A stretch of DNA of 64,000 nucleotides from positions 399,217,002-399,281,001 of the forward strand of contig CM048750.1 in assembly GCA_026315105.1 (NCBI GenBank), read 5' to 3'. The DNA is from Locusta migratoria (Eukaryota; Arthropoda; Insecta; Orthoptera; Acrididae). Position numbers and translations under genes: made by a program. The notes beneath the pieces are model-generated. The model did not search any database. It was not told the DNA's origin and saw nothing but the letters and a program-made list of their open reading frames with translations. Shown piece after piece: positions 56,353 through 64,000 of the stretch; within the stretch, counting starts at the first letter, position 1; each line of letters begins with the position of its first letter.

Positions 56353-58911
56353 TAGGGACCTGAAAATTTAGCATCTATTTTTGGCCAAATTAGCATCTAT
56401 TTTTGGCAAAATTAGCATCTATTTTTCCAAAATTAGCATCTATTTTTTTGCACATCATTATAAGTGTATAGCCTGTTTAATAAGTAACTGGTTACTTCCT
56501 CTTACAAATTTACAGTATGTTACACCTTTTACGTGATAAATGCTTTATTAACCACTATTATTTAATCAATCTATTTAAGAAAGGTAACTGATATTTTACA
56601 ACATATTTTAAGATATTTTAAAATTAAAGATTGTACATATTTCAGCATTGCTCTCTTTCAGATTGCATCTCCTATCTGTCACTACTGCATTGTTGTGAGA
56701 TAAAATATTCCACAACGAAACCAAACAATGTTTTGCTAACATTTCATAATCTTCTTCAGTGTGAATGTCACTTACAACATTATTTATATTAACTTTCTTT
56801 GAGCTGTTGTTGCAAAATTCTTTTTAAATGGGCAAGGTCAATAGAAACCGCTTGTCTTGATAAATTTGAAGATATAATCTCCATTACGACAGCTTTTCAG
56901 GATTGTTCAAAATTATATTCCTTGGAAAAAGCAGCTTGAGCTATAGACTCAAATCCCTTATGTTTTGGGTCTTTGCTTCTCAGTAAAGCCAGTTTGCTCT
57001 TGGCAGAATTAGCTGCCTTACTAAACACATCTTTACATGCAGCCTGCTCTAAAGTATTTAGAGCATGCAATGCTTGTGTTGTTCCTTCTGAGAACTGTCC
57101 TTTACATACAGTTCCCAAATTTAATTCTAGATTGGCCAGTTTTGGGTACAGAATATCAGCTGTTGGATACTTTTTATTTTATTATTATTATTATTTTTAA
57201 GAGACTCATTTAAGACAACGCCTTGTCTCACAAACCGTACTTTTTGAGTATAATGTGTAGTCTTAAATGTGGTCTACTGTGTGCGAGGTGTTGTAATATT
57301 ATAGTAACTATAATGTAATGCAAACCAACGAAAATTTTCCAGTAAGTAGGCATACTGATGTATCTTGTTTTATAGCTAGTGCCAGATATAAAGGTAATTG
57401 CACTCACAAAAAAGTGAACTATGAAACTGTTGAGCATATGATTTTTTGCGTAAAAGGAAGTTAAATACCCCCAACTTATTGCAGTTAACGAAATTTTTAT
57501 GTTTTAGTTGCGGGGAAAATTCGGCACTGGTTACAGGTAAGATGATATTCATTTGCCTCCGAGTGCTACCAATTTTTCTTTGTACCTCCCGAGTTTTCGA
57601 GAAGTAATAGGCACAGCTTTCCTCCCACCGCTACTCGCCCGGCAATTTAAAACGGCACAGCAAGATGCGCCCCCTGCCGCTCTCGACAGCCACTGAATGA
57701 ATCCTCAATTTATCGTGACAAAAAGCAGCAATTCATACACGTAACATTAGCAACGAAATACAGTAACAAAAACACTTTGCAGTGGCCTTATTTACGAAAA
57801 TGCATTCGACTGATTGGTAACAAAAAATAAATAGGTTAAGAAAGTCGCGACTGGTAGCAGAACATTTTAAAAGTCAAAACTACCGTACTAATTTTGAAGA
57901 GTATCGATCAAGGGCACGAATTATATGTTCAGAACACGCGTTTCTTGCGCACATTACTTCCATTCGTTGCAAATAATGCAATATTCTTGTTGCACACAAA
58001 CATCTCATATTCTACGGATAACATTTAGTGCACCGAAACTATAGACTGTCTAATTATTATTTGTAACATTCATGATACTGTCACGTCACAAAAGCAAATA
58101 ACTTACCTGGCAAATATTTCTCACGCAATGTCCTTAAACTTGGTAGATCTTCGTTAGATATTTCATTAATCCACAACAGTATGGCTTAAATTTCGAACTT
58201 TGTAAATGGAATGTTGGCTTTTGCAAACGCTTAAACAGTTCTTTTTGCGAAATTGCCTTTTTCTAATTTTCTCGTAAGTGAACAGAGTGCTTCTCTGATT
58301 TAATGTGTTTTTCAATATTGTCTTTCTTTTACCACCCAATTCAACAGTTGTAAAATTTGCAAAACACTGTTTTGCCATCGGTTGCATAAGAAACCCTCAC
58401 TAACATACAGTCGAGTCGTTTCATACGCATTCATAGTCTTGCGACCCACATTCCGCGGCGCTACACAACAATGGCAAAAACGAAAGCAATAGAAACAGTA
58501 CTGATACCAAATTGAATGCTGGCGCGAAATCTTTTCTTTGTTAGGGTCACGCCGCGCGTGACAAGAATGCGTCCTACGTTGCCATGTGTGACATTTATTT
58601 TGTACAGAGCTGGCTGCAACGCGACAGTTAACGTGGCAACCTAGCTTGTAGGCTGAATTATATACGCTGGAGTTTGTGTTCAGGTGCACTCCCCGCCTCC
58701 CCTCTCGTCCTTTTTTCTCTCGCTCCAAATCATGCAATATTAAACAAATGTTTTCAATGAGTTTTATAGGCATAAAATGTTGGCAATAGAAGCATCACAA
58801 AATTCGCGACAAAATAGCATTTATTACGTAATTTCGCGTTTTTCGCATTTTGAGCCTGAATTCGCATCTAAATTAGCATTTATCGCAAGTTGCGAAATTT
58901 TCAGGTCCCTA
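56353..58911 (-). mobile_element. hAT element 2 (CGGBP1-like), with 8 bp TSD
   Basis: The ends read TAGGGACCTGAAAATTT and the inverted right end is the same. GCAATGAG is duplicated at 56345-56352 and 58912-58919. Subterminal repeats (ATTAGCATCTATTTTT three times at 56368-56448; GCATTTATCGC, TTCGCATCTAAATTAGC near the right end) fit hAT transposase binding sites. Minus-strand coding remnants occur at 58400-58100 and 57150-56880. 2559 bp long. Confidence 0.88.
56880..58420 (-). pseudogene. hAT (CGGBP1-like) protein remnants
   Basis: The N-terminal part (58400-58110) includes VSEGFLCN, then, after a frame change, AFAKANIPFTKFEI and INEISNEDLPSLRTLREKYLP, which ends at a donor-like CCAG|GTAAGT. 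This C-FC, ANIP-, P---TLR-KY pattern is what CGGBP1-related hAT proteins show between their zinc finger and the next helix. A second block (57160-56880) reads LYPKLANLELNLGTVCKGQF and SKLALLRSKDPKHKGFESIA. The catalytic middle is absent. Several stops; not functional. Confidence 0.55.
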
Positions 58912-60040
58912 GCAATGAGGCTGCCCCACTCACCAGACATTTGAATGCGATTTGCGTCACACACACACCCTGTGATATGTCAGCAGTGAAATGACAGCGA
59001 GGTAACATTCTTCTCCCTCCACCCTTTTATTTTATGTCCCTTTGGTAGATCATACTCAAGACCAACCTCACCATCCTGAGATTGACTGAGTCAGAGAAAA
59101 TAATCTCATGTGACACAAATGACCGGATTTTTTTTTAAGTTTAAGTCTGGGGTCATCAATTTAAGTGATGGCAAGCCTTCCCCATAAATATGTAGGTGTA
59201 ATTAGTTACAACTTAATGGCATCTGGAACAACTTAATCTAAAGCAAAATATGAATCAGTTTTAAATCATGAAAAGAAAATTACCCCGTTCAGTACAAAAT
59301 TAAATATACATGTATAATACACACATTAGCTTTTTCATATATCTTCACTTGCTCCTAGGAGGTATGTGTTATAATGTAGCACTGCTTTAGTTCCTAGTGA
59401 TTGGAAAAAGGCGCAGGTGACTCCCGTGTATAAGAAAGGTAAGAGAACTGACCCATACAATTACAGGCCAATATCGTTGACATCGGTTTCATGTAGAATT
59501 TTGGAGCATATTCTCAGTTTGAATATAGTAAATTTCCTTGAAACTGAAAAGCTTCTTTCCATGAATCAGCACGGGTTTAGGAAACATCGGTCATGTGAAA
59601 CTCAGCTTGCCCTTTTCTCACATGATATCTTGCGAGCCATGGACAAAGGGCAACAGGCGGATTGTGTTTTTCTCGACTTCAAAAAGGCGTTCTACGCGGT
59701 GCCACACTGCAGACTGCTAACGAAGATACGAGCTTATGGAATAGGTTCACAGATTTGTGACTGGCTGGAAGACTTCCTAAGTAATAGAACGCAGTACGTT
59801 GTTCTCGACGGCGAGTGTTCCTCAGAGACGAGTGTATCGTCAGGCGTGCCCCAGGGGAGTGTGATAGGACCGCTACTATTTTCTATCTATATAAATGATC
59901 TGAATATTACAGAGGAAAAATTCCTAAAAGGAAAAATATACGTAAAAAATAGATTAAGTACACATACCAGGCGAAAGGGCACAGGCAGTAATAGCAACAA
60001 ATAAACACACAGACACACACACACACACAAAAATGCTAGC

Positions 60041-60065
60041 TTTCGCAGCCTAGCTGCTTCATCAG
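60041..60065 (-). ncRNA. Hammerhead-ribozyme-like core, left arm
   Basis: The mirror copy of the core at 60444-60468: CTGATGA (minus, 60065-60059), a 5 bp hairpin and GAAA (minus, 60044-60041). It points towards the LINE 5' side, opposite to its partner. Confidence 0.5.
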
Positions 60066-60443
60066 GCAGAAGGGAAGGAGAGGGAAAAGGAAATGATGAG
60101 GATTTTAAGGAAGGGGGTAAGGAGCCATTCCAATCCCGGGACAGGAAAGACTTACCTTGGGGGGAAAAATGAAAGGTAAATAAATGCACATACACCCACA
60201 CATTTACACAGACACAAGTACACTTAGGCAGACATACTGTAGAACTGTAGAAAGCTTTCTACAGTTCTACAGTATGTCTGCCTAAGTGTACTTGTGTCTG
60301 TGTAAATGTGTGGGTGTATGTGCATTTATTTACCTTCCATTTTTCCCCCCAAGGTAAGTCTTTCCTGTCCCGGGATTGGAATGGCTCCTTACCCCCTTCC
60401 TTAAAATCCTCATCATTTCCTTTTCCCTCTCCTTCCCTTCTGC

Positions 60444-60468
60444 CTGATGAAGCAGCTAGGCTGCGAAA
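60444..60468 (+). ncRNA. Hammerhead-ribozyme-like core, right arm
   Basis: CTGATGA (60444-60450), the perfect 5 bp stem GCAGC/GCTGC closed by TAG (60452-60464), then GAAA (60465-60468). These are the two invariant core boxes with stem II in the right place. The flanking GCTAGC could form only a minimal stem III and the required U after it is not seen, so cleavage is uncertain. Confidence 0.5.
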
Positions 60469-61384
60469 GCTAGCATTTTTGTGTGTGTGTGTGTGTCTGT
60501 GTGTTTATTTGTTGCTATTACTGCCTGTGCCCTTTCGCCTGGTATGTGTACTTAATCTATTTTTTACGTATATATAAATGATCTGATGGACAGAGTAAGT
60601 TGTAATTTGCGGCTGTTTGCTGATGATGCTGTGGTGTATGGGAGGGTGTCATCTGTAACTGACTGTAATAGCATACAGGTTGACTTAGACAAAATTTCTA
60701 TGTGCATGAGTAGAAAAAACAATCCTATAATGTTCAAATACAGCATTAGTAGTGAGCTTCTTGATGCTGTCGCGTCGTTCAAATATCTAGGCGTAACATT
60801 GCAGAGCGATACGAAATGGAACGAGCATGTAAGGACAGTTCAGAGTAAGGCAGACAGCCGACTTCGGTTTATTGGGAGAATTTTGGGAAGATGTACTTCA
60901 CCTGTAAAGGAGACCGCATATAAAACGCTTGTACGACCACGTCTTGAGTATTGCTCAAGTATTTGGGACCTGCAGCAGATCGGTTTGAAGGAAGACATAG
61001 AGGCGATTCAGAGGCGAGCAGCTAGATTTGTTACCAGTAGGTTCGACCAATGCGCGAGTGTCACGGAAATGCTCCGGCAACTCAACTGGGGATCGCTGGA
61101 AGAAAGACGACGTTCTTTTCGTGAATTTCTGTTAAGTAAATTTAGAGGGCTGGAATTTGAAGCTGAGTGTAGTACGATCTTGCTGCCGCCTACATACATT
61201 TTGCATAAAGATCACAAAGACAAGATAAGAGAAATTAGGGCTCGTACGGAGGCATACAGGCATTCTTTCTTTCCTCATTCAATTTGGGAGTGGAATAGGA
61301 AAGGAAATGCCTAGTAGTGGTACAGTGTACCCACCGCCACGCACCTTACGGTGAATTGCGGAGTATGTATGTAGATGTAGATAA

Positions 61385-61860
61385 AAGTACTACAGGATAG
61401 TTTCATTCAGAAGAAATAAAGGAAAACTTAGTGAGCTAAAACACTGAAGAGTTGTTCTCATTCAAGTGAATGAGAAATTATTAAAAGAAAGAGACTGCTT
61501 CCACTAAGGAGGCGAGGGGAAATAATCCAACCGACATAAAAAAACTACAATTCTTGGTTTTCTGAGAGAAAGGTTACTAAATAGTCTAATTGGAGATTGC
61601 AAGGCAAGTAGAGTCATAAATTAATTCGAGAAGCTGAAGAAATTAGTAGTTAGCAGGGTGTAGGACATTTAAGTTCAGTATCATCTGTGTTACAGATTTT
61701 ACAGAATCTGTGTTATAAATAAATGAGAAGCCCATTTTTATTTAAGTTTTAAATTGACCATGTCATAATGTTAATTGAGCACCCAGAAGATGGCAAAAAA
61801 AAATTAACACTTCCTACTATATGACAATTTTAAAATATAGCAATGAATACATAAGAGGTA
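61385..61860. other. Spacer, nothing identified
   Basis: AT-rich, no ORF or repeat end other than the neighbours' boundaries. Confidence 0.35.
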
Positions 61861-61865
61861 ACTAC

Positions 61866-62745
61866 TGCACAACATATCTATACTAATAATAAATCTGTAA
61901 ATGTAGGCCTGTCGCTGTTCCCTTAAATCTTCAAAACTATTGGACGAATCTTCATACGGTTTTCACAGGAAACATATAGGCATAATTTTATCAAAATCAG
62001 AGTAGGGGAAAAAAAGATATCGTAAATTTAATGTTTTCAGTAACTGCCATGTCTGTTTGTTCAAATATTAAAAACCTCTTATCTCGAAAACTACTTCACC
62101 AATTCGCATGGGGTTTTCACAGGTAACATGAGCGTAACTCGGGGTAACATATAAATTTCATTTCATAAAAATCGGATCACGGAAAAAAAGAATATCGTAA
62201 TTTGAAATTATTTATCTACAACCGTCATGTCTGCCTGTCTCTTTGAACACGTTTATCTCCAAAACTACTTGACGAATTTTCATGGGGTTTTCACACGTAA
62301 CTTGAGCATATCATGCGGTTATATAAAGGCTTCAATAATTAAAATCGGATCAGAGAAAATGAAGATATCATAATTTAACCATTTGTTTAAAAGCCTTCGT
62401 GTATGTCTATTTGTTTAAGGTAATCTCCTAAAGTACTACACGAACTTTCATGGGTTTCCACAGGTAAATTTGGAATAGTTTGGAGAGTAACATAGGCTAC
62501 TTTTCATCAAAATAGGATCAGAGGAAGGAAAGATATCGTAATTTGAAGTTTTATGTGTATACTATGCTTATACTTATGTTGTAGTTCAGCAAATCACCAA
62601 GTATACTATACGAACTTTCGTGGTGTTCCATAGGTCAACTACGAGTACCTTGGGGCAACAGAGAAGCTTCATTTCATTAAAATCAGATCAGGGGAAGAAG
62701 AGATATCGTAATTTGTAGTTTCTGGTGTGCTTGTAGTATAACAAA
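61866..62745 (+). repeat. Helitron-like 5' terminus with five ~170 bp tandem units
   Basis: The terminus TCTATACTAATAATAAATC lies near 61866 after CAACATA, as in the minus-strand copy at 21491. Five units follow, each with (A)CTAC-T-ACGAA-TTTCATGGGG, TTTTCACAGGTAAC, TCAAAAT-GGATCAG and GATATCGTAATTT. The GATATCGTAA anchors fall at 62016, 62191, 62364, 62532 and 62702 (spacing 175, 173, 168, 170). No 3' CTAG end is identified before the window ends. Confidence 0.75.
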
Positions 62746-62845
62746 GATCCGATAGAGGCGCTGTTCGTAACATGTAACCAAATAACTAATAGATGGCGAT
62801 GTTGCATTATTTATTCACGTAACTTAGGTGTAATACACTCACACA

Positions 62846-63125
62846 AGGGGCCGTATGAATAAAATGGAGTATCTACTTTATACTCTGGATTCCAGAGAAC
62901 ATACTCAGATTCGCATGAATAAAGTGAGTCGGAGAATATACTTCAGCCGAGTATGTTCTCAGCGTGAGTAACGGGGTGGGAGAAGTTACTCAAAACAGAG
63001 AACATTCTCCAATTCCATATGAATAAAACTGCAGAAGTTTCTCAAGACGGGAGAACATTCTCAGATTTCTGGAGTGAGCTCTATGGCATACTCCGTGCTG
63101 AGTAACTTCTATTAAGGTTACGTTT
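62846..63125. repeat. Probable left end of a DNA transposon with GAGAACATTCTC repeats
   Basis: GGGGCCGTATGAATAAA near 62847 starts a zone in which ATGAATAAA recurs at 62913 and 63020. The palindromic word GAGAACATTCTC occurs near 62998 and 63050, with relatives GAGAATATACTT and GAACATACTC. GAGTAACTTCT/GAAGTTACTC pairs also occur. This fits transposase-binding subterminal repeats; the right end is not identified within the window. Confidence 0.5.
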
Positions 63126-64000
63126 TACTGAGGTTTATAATAAAAATTACAACAATTTTGTTACTTAGAAGGCAAAAGCAAGTTCCTTTATATGTAGCCT
63201 TTAAGAAATACGAGGCAATCTATAAAGTTAATACAAATAAAAACATTTTGTTGACGAGTATCTTCCTTCGGAAAAATCGTGTGACACTTCCAGCATTTTA
63301 TACAGTGACGAGAGTGATGTAAGAGGTGTTTTCATTACCGACATAAAAATGAAACACAAATGGATTCAGCTGCGTGTTTACTCATTTGTTTGGCGTGTAT
63401 ATTTACAGTTGTAAACAGTCACATAGCAAAATAATATTGTTTTAAAATAGGATCTATTAGTAAGATCTTATGCTGTTAGTTCCAAATAAAGTGTATCCCA
63501 GGATTTCACAGTTTCTATCACAAAATAAATGTTGCTGCAATACCAGGTAGGCCTACTGAAGTAGCTACTGTTTCTACCCAAACCGGTTGGCTATTTATGA
63601 TGCGTTTTCTGACTTCGTAATCTTAACTTCTGTCATGTTAGAAGTAAGTAATCACGACAGGAAAATTAATAACTGATTAATTACATACCTAGCAGCGTGT
63701 TTCTTGTTCAAAATCGCATGGCCTAACGCTTATGAGCAAACCATTGGGTGTCATATTTAACAAGGCGTATCTCATGTTAGAACACTCCTACAGCATTCCA
63801 CGTTGTGACAGACGAATATGTGATGCATTCTTATTATATCGTTCGCAAATTGTGCTAACCCTATTTCATTAAAAAACGAGTTTCTCGCGTGACGAAAATT
63901 TTGTATCGCCAGCAGAAACATTTTCGTAAAAAGTGCATATTTAGTCTTTATAATATGCTCCTTCACAACAAACTAATATCTAAACACAGTCCAGTTCTTT
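63126..64000. other. AT-rich sequence to window end, nothing identified
   Basis: An ORF at 63772-63966 (minus, 64 residues) has no recognisable motif. It may be the interior of the putative transposon starting near 62846. Confidence 0.3.

Larger units (their letters stand above)
59904..60570. mobile_element. PLE-derived palindromic insertion with 16 bp TSD
   Basis: TSD TATATAAATGATCTGA at 59888-59903 and 60571-60586. The left ~32 bp (59904-59935) is single-copy. The rest, 59936-60573 (overlapping the right TSD by about 3 bp), is a palindrome centred between 60254 and 60255. Each arm is a PLE tail like 9590-9835: AGGTAAGTCTTTCC, CCCGGGATTGGAATGG, hammerhead-like core, (GT)n, CCCTTTCGCCTGGTATGTG. 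Only two differences were noticed between arms: one substitution near 60168/60336 and two bases in the (AC)n/(GT)n run. Confidence 0.88.
59395..61314 (+). pseudogene. CR1-like reverse transcriptase in two parts
   Basis: Part 1 (59417-59903): NYRPISLTSVSCRILEHIL, QHGFRKHRSCETQLAL, VFLDFKKAFYAVPH (D to Y in the second acidic position), GVPQGSVIGPLLFSIYINDL. Part 2 (60586-61314): CNLRLFADDAVVYG with the catalytic FADD intact. A short internal deletion falls after LDKISMCMS, where the usual W-L--N--K segment is missing. FKYLGVTLQSDTKWNEHV, RPRLEYCSSIWD and IQRRAARFVTSRF follow to the stop at 61312-61314. Without the insertion the two parts would join in the YINDL-(M) region. The family reads as CR1/Rex-like. 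Confidence 0.85.
59350..61384 (+). mobile_element. CR1-like LINE, 5'-truncated, split by a PLE-derived palindrome
   Basis: RT from VPSDWKKAQVTPVYKKGKR (59395) to the C-terminus at 61314, then a ~70 bp 3' UTR ending GTATGTATGTAGATGTAGAT (61361-61381). Upstream ORF and endonuclease are missing. The 667 bp insertion (59904-60570) sits between YINDL and the FADD box and duplicates TATATAAATGATCTGA. Confidence 0.85.

Noticed and set aside
59887..60577. Two identical ORFs on opposite strands (59887-60201 minus, 60308-60577 plus)
   Set aside because: They are the same frame read from the two arms of the palindrome, run through a (GT)n tract, and match non-coding PLE tail elsewhere. Not genes.
43565..64000. 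MSH6 Walker A exon (GPNMGGKST type)
   Set aside because: Looked for on the minus strand upstream of 43564 and not seen; presumed outside the window.
1..64000. CRISPR arrays, bacterial operons, riboswitches, prophage
   Set aside because: Spliced exons, SINE/LINE/PLE content and microsatellites show nuclear animal DNA. The tandem ~170 bp units are Helitron-associated, not CRISPR.

Overview
This is a repeat-choked stretch of a large animal genome. The only host gene I recognise is the 3' part of a DNA mismatch-repair gene, MSH6, on the minus strand: three coding exons at 43387-43564, 36395-36546 and 25117-25386. They splice in phase and encode the C-terminal ATPase block plus the C-terminal tail. 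The introns are about 6.8 kb and 11 kb, the next exon upstream lies beyond the window, and almost everything else is transposable elements (TEs). Large introns and a mix of Penelope, CR1/I/jockey/RTE-like LINEs, hAT, mariner, Helitron-like and tRNA-derived SINE sequences point to a large-genome insect. An orthopteran such as a grasshopper or locust is plausible, but that is inference.

Layout. 0-23.7 kb is intergenic, downstream of MSH6: a Penelope-like element (PLE, 105-2310), a jockey-type LINE (2350-6627), a short Merlin-like element (7026-7626), a 5'-truncated second PLE (8600-9835), then a nested block at 11.8-21.5 kb. In that block a Helitron-like element on the minus strand appears to host a 5.9 kb I-like LINE, an identical 749 bp truncated sister copy and a miniature inverted-repeat element (MITE). 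23.8-43.6 kb is the MSH6 3' end with its introns, holding mariner, pogo-like, LINE, PLE-derived, hAT and TTAA-flanked elements. The TTAA element contains a Helitron-like element, which contains another MITE. 43.6-64 kb, probably an upstream MSH6 intron, holds an inverted-repeat structure around an unidentified exon-like ORF, a 2.4 kb element with ~730 bp terminal inverted repeats (TIRs), a nearly intact CR1-type LINE whose ORF1 carries PHD-like and esterase domains, a tRNA-derived SINE, an RTE-like LINE relic, a CGGBP1-like hAT, a LINE split by a PLE-derived palindrome, and Helitron-like tandem repeats.

Most noteworthy: (1) a ~637 bp near-perfect palindrome with no spacer (59936-60573), made of two PLE tails and flanked by a 16 bp target-site duplication (TSD) inside a LINE; (2) hammerhead-ribozyme-like cores (CTGATGA-hairpin-GAAA) in the PLE tails, with paired changes in the hairpin between copies; (3) an exon-like, phase-symmetric 288 nt ORF of unknown identity between ~290 bp inverted repeats; (4) a long-TIR element with a small unidentified ORF; (5) a CR1-like LINE whose ORF2 is broken by only one homopolymer frameshift. 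Identities were judged by eye; no database search was possible.
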